Source: JAMXLO01 sp963719805 (GTDB taxonomy: Bacteria > Pseudomonadota > Alphaproteobacteria > Acetobacterales > Acetobacteraceae). Taken from it: a DNA stretch of 64,000 bases. A program made the position numbers and the translations under genes. Location: contig CAVRDF010000008.1 in assembly GCA_963719805.1 (NCBI GenBank), forward strand, positions 682,001-746,000, given 5' to 3'. Positions 28,559 through 37,537 of this stretch are shown piece by piece. The stretch's first letter is position 1, and each line of letters opens with the position of its first letter. The notes under the pieces were generated by a model, which saw only the letters and a program-made list of their open reading frames with translations, did no database searches and was not told the DNA's origin.

Positions 28559-30301
28559 CTATCCGCGCGCCCGCTGTATATACGCCGTCGCATCCTCGCT
28601 GAGCAGCAGCCGGTCGCGCACCAATGCGTCAACCACCGCCTGCACCTGCGCGCCATACGCGTCCTTCGAGGAATACCGCTCCGTGGTGAATGCCAGATAG
28701 GTACCGTCGCGATCTGCCAACTCGCCCTCCGGCAAAGGCGCGCGATACAGGTTCCACCCGGCAAACATCCCGGTCGGCACCGCAATATCCGGCAGCCTGA
28801 TCCCGGCGATCTCATTCCCATCCGCATCGACCTGCGGCACCAGCGCTTGCCATCCCTGCCCGCCCGGTTGCGGATCGGTCCAATCGCCCGGCGCCACCAC
28901 ATCGTTCGGCGCGCGCGGCGGCGTCAGCGCCGCGAGCTTCGGCCACGCCACCTCTTCCCCGCGCACCAGCGTTCCATCATCGATCCGCGGCAAACGCGAA
29001 GCCGGCGGCTCACGCCCATCTGCCACCCACTCGTCCAGTGCAATCAGCAGCGCGCGGATCGCCGCCATCGGGTCATGCCAGTTGCGTGGACTGACGCAAG
29101 GCCCCGCATCGCGCGGCATCCCCGCCTTGCCGCCATGCTGCGTGCCAGGCAGGAAATAGCCGCGCACATTCGCTGGCAACGCAACATCGTGCACGCCATC
29201 GGTGTGCAGCAATGACGCGCCCTTCTGCCAGTATTCGGTGGAAGTGTTGGTCTCGATCACCTTCGCATCGCCCACCGCCGTGGCGAACGGATACGCCACC
29301 TCGGGGAAGCCGTGGTCCTCGTGCCATGTGCGCGTGCGCCCCGGCTGCGCAAATGGCGTATTGAAGAACAAACGCCCGATACCGGCGACATGTGTGAACA
29401 CGCCGTCGAACACGCGCGCACCCGTTTCGTCGTGATTGAAGCCCTGCGCTAGCGAATCGCGCAGATAACGCCCCGCCTGCGAGATGCCAAACCCCAGGGC
29501 ATGCGTGATCTGACACCCCAGCAGATCGCGGCCCTCGCCACTGCCCCGCAGATGCGACACGAGATCGCGCGTCGCCGCGAAGCCGATACCCAGCACACGC
29601 GGGTTGGTCGCGTGGTAGCGCAATTCGTAGATCGAGCCAGGTTGCGGCAGCGCGCCATTGGCCAGCCGCACCGTGCGCGCATCGACAAATTCGTGAGCAG
29701 CCGCCACACGCGGCGAGGTCTGCGTACGCCGCACCGTCAGCACCGCATCGTCACGCGACGCCACCTCGTAGGACAGCCGGAATTGCGTCAGATCGCCGCC
29801 GCGCGTACCAGAGATGAACTCCTCGCGGATCCGCTGCACGATCGGCGCACCATTATCGGTGGCAACCGGTGCATCCAAGCCCAATCCGCCATTGGCGCGC
29901 GGCGCTCCCGCATCCCATCCCGACCACACCAGCGTGAAGCCGCGCCGCAGCGGCAGTGCATTGCCCACATCGGCTGCACTCGCCGGTTGGTTACCAGGCT
30001 TTCCCGCGCAGAGATTGGCGAACAGCATGATCCGGCCGCGGTTGTTCACCTCATAGAGGATGTGACCGTTGCCTTTCGCCGCATCGGCCGGCCGCAGGAT
30101 GCAGATGTCGCTGCGGTACTCCACACGTCCGCGCGCATTGCGCGGCGCCTTGTCGATGTAGACGATACCGCAGTTCGCCGGATGCCCGGGATCAATCTCG
30201 CCGATCGCCACACCATCCAACCGCTCGTATGCACCGGCATCGCCGAATGTCGCCCCACCGAGGAACGGTGCGCGCGATGTAATCTCGATTGCGGTGATCA
30301 T
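28559..30301 (-). CDS. Alpha/beta-hydrolase domain-containing protein (Abhydrolase_10-like)
   Basis: A 580-residue protein. Recognisable parts are FLGGATFGDAGAYERLDGVAIGEIDPGHP near the N-terminus, GHILYEVNNRG, the nucleophile-elbow-like region GFGISQAGRYLRD near 285, and a C-terminal FTTERYSSKDAYGAQVQAVVDALV. This matches the large alpha/beta-hydrolase-domain family of bacterial catabolic clusters, of poorly known function. No signal peptide. Its ATG at 30301 overlaps the stop of the CoA-transferase B gene by four bases (ATGA), so it is the third gene of that operon and probably acts on a related ester, lactone or CoA metabolite. Confidence 0.83.
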   Translation of the reverse strand: MITAIEITSRAPFLGGATFGDAGAYERLDGVAIGEIDPGHPANCGIVYIDKAPRNARGRVEYRSDICILRPADAAKGNGHILYEVNNRGRIMLFANLCAGKPGNQPASAADVGNALPLRRGFTLVWSGWDAGAPRANGGLGLDAPVATDNGAPIVQRIREEFISGTRGGDLTQFRLSYEVASRDDAVLTVRRTQTSPRVAAAHEFVDARTVRLANGALPQPGSIYELRYHATNPRVLGIGFAATRDLVSHLRGSGEGRDLLGCQITHALGFGISQAGRYLRDSLAQGFNHDETGARVFDGVFTHVAGIGRLFFNTPFAQPGRTRTWHEDHGFPEVAYPFATAVGDAKVIETNTSTEYWQKGASLLHTDGVHDVALPANVRGYFLPGTQHGGKAGMPRDAGPCVSPRNWHDPMAAIRALLIALDEWVADGREPPASRLPRIDDGTLVRGEEVAWPKLAALTPPRAPNDVVAPGDWTDPQPGGQGWQALVPQVDADGNEIAGIRLPDIAVPTGMFAGWNLYRAPLPEGELADRDGTYLAFTTERYSSKDAYGAQVQAVVDALVRDRLLLSEDATAYIQRARG

Positions 30302-30960
30302 GCGTTGGCTCCCGCACGCAGCTTCGCCTCGGTCCGCGCCTGCAACCCCTCCAGCGTCATGCCGGGGATCATGTCGCGCACCACGAAGCCATCCGCTGTC
30401 ACGTCCAGAACAGCAAGGTTGGTATAGACGCGCTTCACCACGCCCTTCGCCGTCAGTGGATATGTGCAGCGTTGCCGGATACGCGACTGGCCGTCCTTGG
30501 TGATGTGCTCCATCACCACCCAAAGCCGCTGCGCTCCGATCGCCAGGTCCATCGCGCCACCGATCTGCTTCACCGGCTCGTCCGCCGAGCGCGCCCAGTT
30601 GGCGATATCGCCATTCTCCGACACCTCGAACGCGCCCAGCACGCACAGATCCAGGTGCCCGCCGCGTGCGATGGCGAAGCTGTCCGCGTGATGCACATAG
30701 GAACCGCCGGTGCGCAGCGTGACGTGCGTGGTGCTGGCGTTGATCAGGAACGGATTGACCGCGTGCTCCGCCGGCGCCGGCCCCACACCGATGACGCCAT
30801 TCTCCGCATGGAAGATCACCTCGCGGTCCGCCGGAACGAAGTCCGCGACCAGCGTTGGAATGCCGATACCCAGATTGACCAGCCAGCCTTCGGGAATATC
30901 GCGCGCACACCACGCGGCCATGCCGTTGCGGTCCAGTGGCGAGAATTCAGTATCGGCCAT
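30298..30960 (-). CDS. CoA-transferase subunit B (3-oxoacid CoA-transferase type), copy 1
   Basis: 220 residues, class I CoA-transferase B subunit. LVNLGIGIPTLVADFVP near residue 27 and HAENGVIGVGPAP near 50 carry the expected catalytic Glu of the ENG motif. GGHLDLCVLGAFEVSENGDIANW and the end CVNL-type strand (VYTNLAVLDVTADGFVV) are typical of ScoB/AtoA/PcaJ. With subunit A it moves CoA between acids such as succinyl-CoA and a 3-oxoacid. Follows subunit A by nine bases. A paralogous pair lies 4.5 kb to the right. Confidence 0.93.
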   Translation of the reverse strand: MADTEFSPLDRNGMAAWCARDIPEGWLVNLGIGIPTLVADFVPADREVIFHAENGVIGVGPAPAEHAVNPFLINASTTHVTLRTGGSYVHHADSFAIARGGHLDLCVLGAFEVSENGDIANWARSADEPVKQIGGAMDLAIGAQRLWVVMEHITKDGQSRIRQRCTYPLTAKGVVKRVYTNLAVLDVTADGFVVRDMIPGMTLEGLQARTEAKLRAGANA

Positions 30961-30969
30961 TGCGTCCTC

Positions 30970-31629
30970 TCAGAGCGGAACGTGCAGCACGCGATTGACG
31001 AAGATACCCGGCGTCACCACGGTCTCCGGCGCTATCTCGCCCAGCGCTGCGACATTACGCGTCATCGCTATCGTCAGCTTCGCCGCCATCGCCATCACCG
31101 GATTGAAATTCCGCGCGCTGTCGCGATACGTCAGGTTGCCCCAACGATCCGCCGACCACGCTTCGATCAACGCCACGTCGCCAGGCAACGGATACTCCAG
31201 CAGGCACAGCTTGCCGCCGATCTCGCGTGTTTCCCGCCCTTCGGCGAGCAGAGTGTCGGCGCCGGTAGGCGTGTAGAACCCGGTGATGCCGGCGCCCGCG
31301 GCACGCATGCGCTCCGCCATGGTGCCCTGAGGCACCACATCCACCTCCAGATCGCCGCTCTGGAACAGCCGCCCAGCCAGGCTCGCCGGCCGAACGAAAC
31401 TGGAGATCAGCTTGCGCACGCGGCCGAGCGACAGCAGCCGCTCGATCGCGCTGCCATCGCGCCCGCCAGCGACGACAACGATGGTCAGATCGCGTGCGCC
31501 CTGGTCGATCAGGCCATCGAGCAGCGGCGTGGGAATACCAACATCGCCGAACCCGCCCAGTAATATCGTTGAACCATCGGCGATGCCGGCCATCGCCTCA
31601 ACCATTGAGGGCACGAACTTGTCGATCAT
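30970..31629 (-). CDS. CoA-transferase subunit A (3-oxoacid CoA-transferase type), copy 1
   Basis: 219 residues: MIDKFVPSMVEAMAGIADGSTILLGGFGDVGIPTPLLDGL is the typical CoA-transferase A N-terminus with the GGFG CoA-binding loop. VPQGTMAERMRAAGAGITGFYTPTG near 115 and NFNPVMAMAAKLTIA near 180 are also characteristic. Start set at ATG 31629; a TTG two codons earlier is less likely. First gene of a leftward three-gene operon (A, B, alpha/beta-hydrolase). Confidence 0.93.
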   Translation of the reverse strand: MIDKFVPSMVEAMAGIADGSTILLGGFGDVGIPTPLLDGLIDQGARDLTIVVVAGGRDGSAIERLLSLGRVRKLISSFVRPASLAGRLFQSGDLEVDVVPQGTMAERMRAAGAGITGFYTPTGADTLLAEGRETREIGGKLCLLEYPLPGDVALIEAWSADRWGNLTYRDSARNFNPVMAMAAKLTIAMTRNVAALGEIAPETVVTPGIFVNRVLHVPL

Positions 31630-31688
31630 GCACAAAGGCTAGCGCGAGGCGAAGACAGGGTCGAGACGTGGGTCTAGCGGGTGGCCCG

Positions 31689-32318
31689 CTACGCTGCTGT
31701 GCCAGCGGCAGCGGAACCGCCGCCCTTCTGAACCCTGACATAGGCGGCACTCGCGTCCTGGACGCGCTTCAGTTCAAGCGTGTTCAATACGTCGGCGCCG
31801 CTGACGGCACCCATGGTCATTGTTCCGTCCTGGGACGTGCCGACGCCGTAGGCCGCGAGTTGTGCCGACGACAACGGCTTGCTGGCCGTGTCGGCGGCGA
31901 TTGCGGCCGGTGGCACTTGCAGTAGCGCCGTCGCGGAGTCCGTCGTCGCCGGAGCAGACGTTGGTGAGGGCGCCGCCGATGTGTGTCCCCCCATCGCCGT
32001 CTGCATGGTCTTGTCGATGTCGAAGCCGGTGATCTTCTCCAGAATGGTCGTGGCGATATTGGTGATCGCGCCGACCGGGCCACCCATCAGCGTGCTGACG
32101 AGCAGAGAGCCGCCCCGGCGCAGCAGTTCGGGAATTTGGTCGCCGGTGACCGCCCGATAGATCGTGCCGACGACAGGAATATACTGCAGCGGGTTCAGCG
32201 CGTGCAGAATGTCGTGGAACGAGATGGAATGGTCGTCCGCAGGCTGCGCCGGCTGAGGGTTCGACACCGATAGTGTGACGGCATCGCCCGCGCTGAGTGG
32301 TTCGTCACGCGAGTCCAT
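31689..32318 (-). CDS. Hypothetical protein (NPLQYIPVVGTIYRAVTGD motif)
   Basis: About 209 residues. The recognisable block is HDILHALNPLQYIPVVGTIYRAVTGDQIPELLRRGGSLLVSTLMGGPVGAITN near residues 35-90, a hydrophobic amphipathic region. An Ala/Ser/Thr/Pro-rich linker follows, then a C-terminal helix (SGADVLNTLELKRVQDASAAYVRV). I recall similar proteins in alphaproteobacteria without a known function. No signal peptide at ATG 32318 (MDSRDEPLSAG). Could associate with membranes through the central block. Confidence 0.68.
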   Translation of the reverse strand: MDSRDEPLSAGDAVTLSVSNPQPAQPADDHSISFHDILHALNPLQYIPVVGTIYRAVTGDQIPELLRRGGSLLVSTLMGGPVGAITNIATTILEKITGFDIDKTMQTAMGGHTSAAPSPTSAPATTDSATALLQVPPAAIAADTASKPLSSAQLAAYGVGTSQDGTMTMGAVSGADVLNTLELKRVQDASAAYVRVQKGGGSAAAGTAA

Positions 32319-32540
32319 GCGCAGCACAGCGCCTGTGCGCTGAACAGAAGGGGCGACGGTAACTGCGCTAACCGCTTGAATGTTGGCGTACTGCCTTGGG
32401 CACAGGTTGGCCTAGATTGCCACGCGGATGCTTGCAGGCGTCTTACATCCGCGACTGTGCTCCGGGCTTCGCGCCGACTAGCATGCCCTTGAGCGGACCT
32501 CCCGTCAGGACCGGCGGCGGGGCAGCCTCTAGGGGGAAGC

Positions 32541-33231
32541 ATGGCAGACATCGGTACTGGTTCACGGCGCGTATCAAGGCGGCTGGATCTGGCAGCACGT
32601 CGCCTCGCGCCTCGCCGCCGCCGGACACCGCGTGTTCGCACCGACGCTGGATGGCTGTGCCGAACGCCGCCACGCGGTGCGCCGCGGCATCACCACCGAA
32701 AGCCACGGCACCGAAATCGCCGAACTGCTGTTCTTCGAGGACCTGCACGACGTCGTCCTGGCCGGCACCAGCAGCGGCGGCATGGTCGCCTGCGCCGCCG
32801 CCGAACAGGCGCGCGACCGCATCAGCCGTCTCGTCTTCGTCGATGCGCTCGCCCTATTCGACGGCGAATGCATCCCCGATATCGTCAAGCGCGTCAGCCC
32901 GGTCACCACCGATCTCACCACCGGCCAATCGCGCGAGGACGCCGAGCGCCGCATGTTCGCCAGCCTCGACGACACAACCAAGGCCTGGGCGCTCGATCGC
33001 TACACGCCGCATCCCGTCGCCGCGATGAACGATCGCGTCAAGCTGCCAACGTTCTGGCAGCAGCGCTGGAAGGCCAGCGTGATCTGGTGCCGTCAGGCAC
33101 CGAATCCTGGTGAGGCACACCAGCGCCGCTGCGCCGAAAAGCTCGGCGCGTCCTGGCACGAACTGGACACCGGGCACTACCCGATGCTCACCGCGGCAGA
33201 CGACACCGCGCGGCTGATCGCGACGCCATAA
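32541..33231 (+). CDS. Alpha/beta-hydrolase, apparent frameshift near the 5' end
   Basis: The chain VLVHGAYQGGWIWQHVASRLAAAGHRVFAP, with the HG oxyanion motif, begins at 32554. It continues through the nucleophile elbow VLAGTSSGGMVA and the C-terminal WHELDTGHYPMLTAAD, which supplies the catalytic His. No start codon precedes 32554 in that frame before a TAG at 32530. ATG 32541 (M-A-D-I), preceded by AGGGGGAAGC, is one base out of frame. Dropping one G from ATCGGTAC gives MADIVLVHGAYQGGW, a normal N-terminus. The next in-frame start is GTG at 32632, which would lose the oxyanion strand. Either a sequence error or a recent lesion. Confidence 0.8.
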
Positions 33232-33253
33232 GGCCGGGCTGCCGTTTGGCGCT

Positions 33254-33742
33254 TCAGGTGGAGCACGGCGCCGCGTCGTCCTGCCACTGGTACCGGAAGT
33301 CGCAATGCGACGCGCCGCCCATCAGGGTCTGCGTGCGCTGCAGCTTCAGCCGTTCGTCGTAGCCTTCGCAGAACGCACCATCGCGATTGCACGACAACAC
33401 CGCGCCAAGTTCGGCCAGGCCCATCGAGCGGTACATCTCGGCATAACGGCAACGCGTGACGTTGAAGTGGAACTCGCGATCGGTCGACTTCACCACGTCG
33501 ATGCGTAACGCGTCCTCAGCCGTCCAGCGCGGCTGGATGCCGCGGAATGAATCGAGGCTCGCCCCGCCCGGCGCCTCGCGCGCCATCTCCGCCGCCGCCT
33601 GCTTCGCAAGCTTGATCACCGCCGTGCTCAGGATGCGCTTCGCGGTTGCCTCGCCGACTTCCGCCTTCATCTCGTCGTAGATGCCCTTGGCGAAGGCCGC
33701 CTCGATGCGGCGCTGCGTCAATATCGGCAATGCGTCACTCAT
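33254..33742 (-). CDS. L-2-amino-thiazoline-4-carboxylic acid hydrolase-like protein
   Basis: A 162-residue protein resembling the ATC hydrolase family. IEAAFAKGIYDEMKAEVGEATAKRIL lies near residue 12, FHFNVTRCRYAEMYRSMGLAELGAVLSCNRDGAFCEGYDERLKL near 90, and MGGASHCDFRYQW near the end. Three cysteines (TRCRYAE, LSCNRD, SHCDF) are conserved-looking and could bind substrate or metal. Known members open the thiazoline ring in L-cysteine formation from ATC. Here the ATG overlaps the acyl-CoA dehydrogenase stop by four bases, so this copy probably works in an acyl-CoA pathway, and its substrate is uncertain. Confidence 0.82.
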   Translation of the reverse strand: MSDALPILTQRRIEAAFAKGIYDEMKAEVGEATAKRILSTAVIKLAKQAAAEMAREAPGGASLDSFRGIQPRWTAEDALRIDVVKSTDREFHFNVTRCRYAEMYRSMGLAELGAVLSCNRDGAFCEGYDERLKLQRTQTLMGGASHCDFRYQWQDDAAPCST

Positions 33743-34734
33743 CTTTGCTCTCCAGTTGCGAAGCGTGCGCGATGCACCTGTGTCGAACCGTATAATGGCG
33801 CCAACGCCACAGCCTTGCGCTGATAAAGCGCGATGTCATAGGCATCGGTGTGGCCGAGGCCACCATGCAGATGCATACAGGTCCGCGTCACCAGAATTGC
33901 TGCATCCGACGCCCGCACCTTGGCACGCGACGCCGCCGCTTGGCGCTCAACCAGAGTCGCGGCCGCTTCCAGTGCCTGGACAGACGAATCGATGACAGTG
34001 CCCGTCAGCGAAACCTGAAGCTGCATGTCGTCGGCGTGATGCCGCAATGCATCGAAGCTGTCACTTATCTGGCCAGACCGATCGCGCATCGCGATGTGCG
34101 CAAGCGTTTTCGCAAGTGCCCGATCGGTCAGGCCGAACAGATACGCGGCATGAGCCAGGATCGCGTATTCCAGCGCGTCGCTGGCGTCGCTCTCGATCGC
34201 TTCGGCCGGCGCTTCCTCCAGCGTCAATGTACCAAGGTACGCGCCATCCGGTGTCTCGCGCAGCTCCAGTGAGACACCCCGCACGTCATGTTCGACCAAG
34301 GCAAGCCCATCCTGCACCGTTACCAGAAAGGCATCGGCACCACTTGCCATGGGAATGTTCTGCTTGCGGCCGCTCAGCCTGCCGTGCCGCAGCACGGTTT
34401 CGCCGATAAGGTCGACGCGGTCCTGAATTTCCTGCCATGCCGGCAGCACAATGCGCTCGCCGCTCAGCACCGGTGCCAGATGTTCGGCCGGCAGCAATCG
34501 CGCCGCCATCGCCGCCGCGATCAGCGGTTCCGGCACGAGACCCGCGCCCAACTCCTCTGCAACGCCGCAAAATTCGCGCGTACCAAGCTGCAGCCACCCC
34601 TTCGCGCATATGTCGCGCCAGACCCCGCGATCGAACCCCGGCGCGGTGGAACGAAGCGCGCGGATCCGCTTCAGCTCATCCTTCCCCGCCACCTTGTCCT
34701 TCAGTGCCTGAAGGTGATCCAACGGGGCCATCAT
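33739..34734 (-). CDS. Acyl-CoA dehydrogenase family protein (short form)
   Basis: 331 residues, shorter than the usual 370-400. It has GFDRGVWRDICAKGWLQLGTREFCGVAEELGAGLVPEPLI, typical of the helical N-domain but lacking part of the usual PEEYGG loop. A beta-domain (ADAFLVTVQDGLALVEHD) follows. The C-terminal helical domain has DSSVQALEAAATLVERQAA and MHLHGGLGHTDAYDIALYQRKAVAL. The base Glu is not evident, so it may be a non-catalytic or unusual partner subunit of the FadE heteromer type. Start taken at ATG 34734; a TTG at 34755 would overlap the upstream stop. Third gene of a leftward four-gene operon. Confidence 0.85.
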   Translation of the reverse strand: MMAPLDHLQALKDKVAGKDELKRIRALRSTAPGFDRGVWRDICAKGWLQLGTREFCGVAEELGAGLVPEPLIAAAMAARLLPAEHLAPVLSGERIVLPAWQEIQDRVDLIGETVLRHGRLSGRKQNIPMASGADAFLVTVQDGLALVEHDVRGVSLELRETPDGAYLGTLTLEEAPAEAIESDASDALEYAILAHAAYLFGLTDRALAKTLAHIAMRDRSGQISDSFDALRHHADDMQLQVSLTGTVIDSSVQALEAAATLVERQAAASRAKVRASDAAILVTRTCMHLHGGLGHTDAYDIALYQRKAVALAPLYGSTQVHRARFATGEQR

Positions 34735-34751
34735 GCCGAAAGTCCGCCCGT

Positions 34752-35420
34752 TCAAGCGCTCCGATGCAGCGGCGCATCCGTCCGCGCCTGCAACGCGTCG
34801 AACGTCACCCCGGGCGCCATGTCGACCACCACGAAGCCACGCTCGGTCACGTCAAGCACCGCCAGGTTGGTATAGACGCGCTTAACCGCACCCACAGCGG
34901 TCAGCGGATACGAACAGTTCCGCACCAGCTTCGGTGTGCCGTCCTTCGTGGTGTGCTCCATCAGCACCCATAGGCGCTTGGCGCCCGCCGCCAGATCCAT
35001 CGCGCCTCCGACGGCGGGCGCGGCGTCGTTCTCGCTGGTCGCCCAATTGGCGATGTCGCCATTCTCCGCCACCTGGAACGCACCCAGCACGCATAGATCC
35101 AGATGGCCGCCGCGGATCATCGAGAAACTGTCGGCGTGATGGCAGAAGCTGCCGCCCTGCCGCAGCGTGACATACTGCTTGCCGGCGTTGATCAGCCACG
35201 GATCGATTTTGTCCTTCGCCGGCGCCGGCCCCATGCCCAGCACGCCGTTCTCCGAATGGAAGATCACCTCCCGCTCCAGCGGCACGTGATCGGCGATCGC
35301 GGTCGGAATACCGATACCCAAATTGACATACCAGCCTTCCGGAATGTCGTGCGCCACCCGTGCCGCCATCTCCACGCGGCTCAGCGGCTTGACGTCGGTC
35401 ACGGCGGTATCGGGCATCAC
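34752..35420 (-). CDS. CoA-transferase subunit B, copy 2
   Basis: 222 residues, a close paralogue of the subunit at 30298-30960. YVNLGIGIPTAIADHVPLEREVIFHSENGVLGMGPAP holds the catalytic Glu; GGHLDLCVLGAFQVAENGDIANW and VYTNLAVLDVTERGFVVVDMAPGVTFDALQARTDA follow the family pattern. Nine bases downstream of subunit A. The two pairs probably arose by duplication and then diverged in substrate. Confidence 0.93.
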   Translation of the reverse strand: MMPDTAVTDVKPLSRVEMAARVAHDIPEGWYVNLGIGIPTAIADHVPLEREVIFHSENGVLGMGPAPAKDKIDPWLINAGKQYVTLRQGGSFCHHADSFSMIRGGHLDLCVLGAFQVAENGDIANWATSENDAAPAVGGAMDLAAGAKRLWVLMEHTTKDGTPKLVRNCSYPLTAVGAVKRVYTNLAVLDVTERGFVVVDMAPGVTFDALQARTDAPLHRSA

Positions 35421-35429
35421 AAACTCCTG

Positions 35430-36113
35430 TCAGAAACCGGTCGGATCACCGTAAGGCACATGCAGCACGCGGTCCACGAAGATGCCCGGCGTCACCACGT
35501 GATCGGGATTGATCTCGCCAAGCTCACGCAGGTGCTGCGTCTGCACGACGGTCAATTTTGCCGCCATCGCCATCACCGGATTGAAGTTGCGGCCCGACTC
35601 GCGGAACGTCAGGTTGCCCCAGCGATCTGCCTCCCATGCCTCCACCAGGGCGACATCGCCCGGCAGCGACCGCTCCATCACATACGAGCGGCCGTCGAAT
35701 TCGCGCGCCTCCTTGCCCATCCCCATCTTGGTACCGACACCGGTTGCGGTGAAGAATGCCGGCACTCCGGCACCCGCCGCGCGCATGCGTTCCGCCAGCG
35801 TGCCCTGCGGCACGATCTCCAATTCGATCTTGCCCGCGCGGTACAACCCCTCGAACACCACCGGATCGGACGACCGCGGAAACGAGCAGATGATCTTGCG
35901 CACGCGTCCCAGTTCCATCAGCCGCGCGAGGCCGATATGGCCGACGCCGGCATTGTTGGCCGCGACGGTAAGATCGGTGGCACCCTGTTCGATCAGCCCG
36001 TCGATCAGCGCGTTCGGCTGCCCCACCGCGCCAAAGCCCCCGACCAGCACGGTCGACCCGTCCTTGATGCCCGCCATGGCGTCGGCCATCGACTGGACGA
36101 TTTTGTTGATCAT
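35430..36113 (-). CDS. CoA-transferase subunit A, copy 2
   Basis: 227 residues. MINKIVQSMADAMAGIKDGSTVLVGGFGAVGQPNALIDGL carries the GGFG loop; VPQGTLAERMRAAGAGVPAFFTATGVGT and NFNPVMAMAAKLTVVQT follow. Clearly homologous to 30970-31629 over its whole length. ATG 36113 is the start that matches the family; the open frame upstream overlaps the divergent ligase gene. First gene of the operon A2-B2-acyl-CoA dehydrogenase-ATC hydrolase-like. Confidence 0.93.
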   Translation of the reverse strand: MINKIVQSMADAMAGIKDGSTVLVGGFGAVGQPNALIDGLIEQGATDLTVAANNAGVGHIGLARLMELGRVRKIICSFPRSSDPVVFEGLYRAGKIELEIVPQGTLAERMRAAGAGVPAFFTATGVGTKMGMGKEAREFDGRSYVMERSLPGDVALVEAWEADRWGNLTFRESGRNFNPVMAMAAKLTVVQTQHLRELGEINPDHVVTPGIFVDRVLHVPYGDPTGF

Positions 36114-36199
36114 GCGCTGCACTTCCTCCAGGCTTTGCCGACGATGGTGCGTCATCGCGCCACGCACGCCAAGGCCATGCTTGTGCGGGCTCCGATCGC

Positions 36200-37537
36200 A
36201 TGCAACACGGAAACCATCCGCACGGGAGCCCTCCGAACTTGCTGCTCGACCGCGCTGACTTCGCCGATCTCGCAACACTGGCGACGCATCGCCAGCGTGC
36301 GTGGGAACAGCAGCGCGAATACCTGCTGGCGAACTCCCCATTCTATCGCCGCCTGTGGGACGGCGGCGAACCGCCACGCGACTTGAACGCGCTCGCTGGT
36401 CTGCCGCTCACCGACAAGGAAATGCTGCGCGTCAGCCAGCGTGAGCATCCGCCATTCGGCGACTACCTCACCGCAGCGCCGGATAGCATCACGCGTGTGC
36501 ACCGCACGTCAGGCACCACCGGAACCGCGATGAACCTCGCACTCTCCGCGCGCGATGCGCAGGAAACCGCCATCGTCGGTGCGCGTGCGCAATCCGCAGC
36601 CGGTCTCGGACCGGGTCATCGTGTCGTGCACTGCCTCAACTACCGGCTTTGGATGGGCGGCTTCAGCGACCACACCACACTGGAAGCCACCGGCGCCACC
36701 GTCATTCCGTTCGGTGTCGGCGAGACACAGCTTTTGGTCCGCACCATTCTCGAACTCGGCATCACAGCGATTTCCTGCACCCCGTCCTATCCGGCCGTGC
36801 TGGAACGTGTAATCGCCGAACACTTTCCCACGCTGCGTCCACGCGATCTCGGACTGCGTCTTGGACTGTTCGGCGGCGAAGCCGGTCTGGATGATCCGGA
36901 TTTCCGCCGCCGGCTGGAAGCCACCTGGGGTCTCTCGCCGCGCAACGCGAACTACGGTGTGTCCGACGCGTTCTGCAATTTCGCCGGACAGTCCGAGCAC
37001 GACCACGACCTGCACTTCATGGCGCTCGATGTGCTGCATCCCGAGCTGATCGAACCGGACAGCGGTGCAGTGCTTCCCTGGAAGGAAGGCGAGCGCGGCG
37101 AACTCGTGTTGACGCACATCAGCCGCCACTGCCAGCCGCTGGTGCGTTTCCGCACCGGCGACGTCATCACCCTCACCGGCACCGGCCGCGCGCGCTGCGG
37201 CCGCACCGCGCCGCGCTTCCGCGTCGTTGGCCGCAGCGACGACATGGTCGTGGTGCGCGGCATCAACGTGTTCCCCACCCAAATCGCCGCCGTGCTCAAC
37301 CGCGACGACAGCCTGTCCGGCGAATACCGCATCGTGCTCGATACCGCGGGCCCGCACGATGCGCTGCCGATCGAGGTGGAACTCGCGGACTCGCGCACGC
37401 ATGGCACACCGGAACGCATTGCGGATGCGATCAAGCGCGAACTCGGCGTCACCGCCCGCGTCATGCTGCTGCCGTTCGGCGCATTGCCGCGTACCGAGGG
37501 CAAGACTCGCCGCGTCATCAGAAAGGATCGCGCATGA
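36200..37537 (+). CDS. Phenylacetate-CoA ligase-like AMP-binding enzyme
   Basis: A 445-residue adenylating enzyme of the PaaK type: LANSPFYRRLWDG near residue 43, the P-loop VHRTSGTTGTAMNLAL near 100, SCTPSYPAVLERV near 193, LFGGEAGLDD near 230, and the A8-like hinge FRVVGRSDDMVVVRGINVFPTQI near 345. The C-terminal GALPRTEGKTRRVIRKDR contains the likely catalytic Lys. It activates an aromatic or other acid to its CoA thioester via acyl-AMP. Its TGA overlaps the ATG of the enoyl-CoA hydratase by four bases. Divergent from the CoA-transferase operon with 86 bases between starts. Confidence 0.9.
   Translation: MQHGNHPHGSPPNLLLDRADFADLATLATHRQRAWEQQREYLLANSPFYRRLWDGGEPPRDLNALAGLPLTDKEMLRVSQREHPPFGDYLTAAPDSITRVHRTSGTTGTAMNLALSARDAQETAIVGARAQSAAGLGPGHRVVHCLNYRLWMGGFSDHTTLEATGATVIPFGVGETQLLVRTILELGITAISCTPSYPAVLERVIAEHFPTLRPRDLGLRLGLFGGEAGLDDPDFRRRLEATWGLSPRNANYGVSDAFCNFAGQSEHDHDLHFMALDVLHPELIEPDSGAVLPWKEGERGELVLTHISRHCQPLVRFRTGDVITLTGTGRARCGRTAPRFRVVGRSDDMVVVRGINVFPTQIAAVLNRDDSLSGEYRIVLDTAGPHDALPIEVELADSRTHGTPERIADAIKRELGVTARVMLLPFGALPRTEGKTRRVIRKDRA

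Noticed and set aside
28700..28720. GGTACC inside the Abhydrolase_10 gene as another GTAC lesion
   Set aside because: The frame is intact on both sides (RDGTYLAFT), so not every GGTACC is disrupted.
34225..34245. GTACC and GGTAC close together in the acyl-CoA dehydrogenase gene
   Set aside because: The protein reads through normally (DGAYLGTLTLEE), so no shift is present here.
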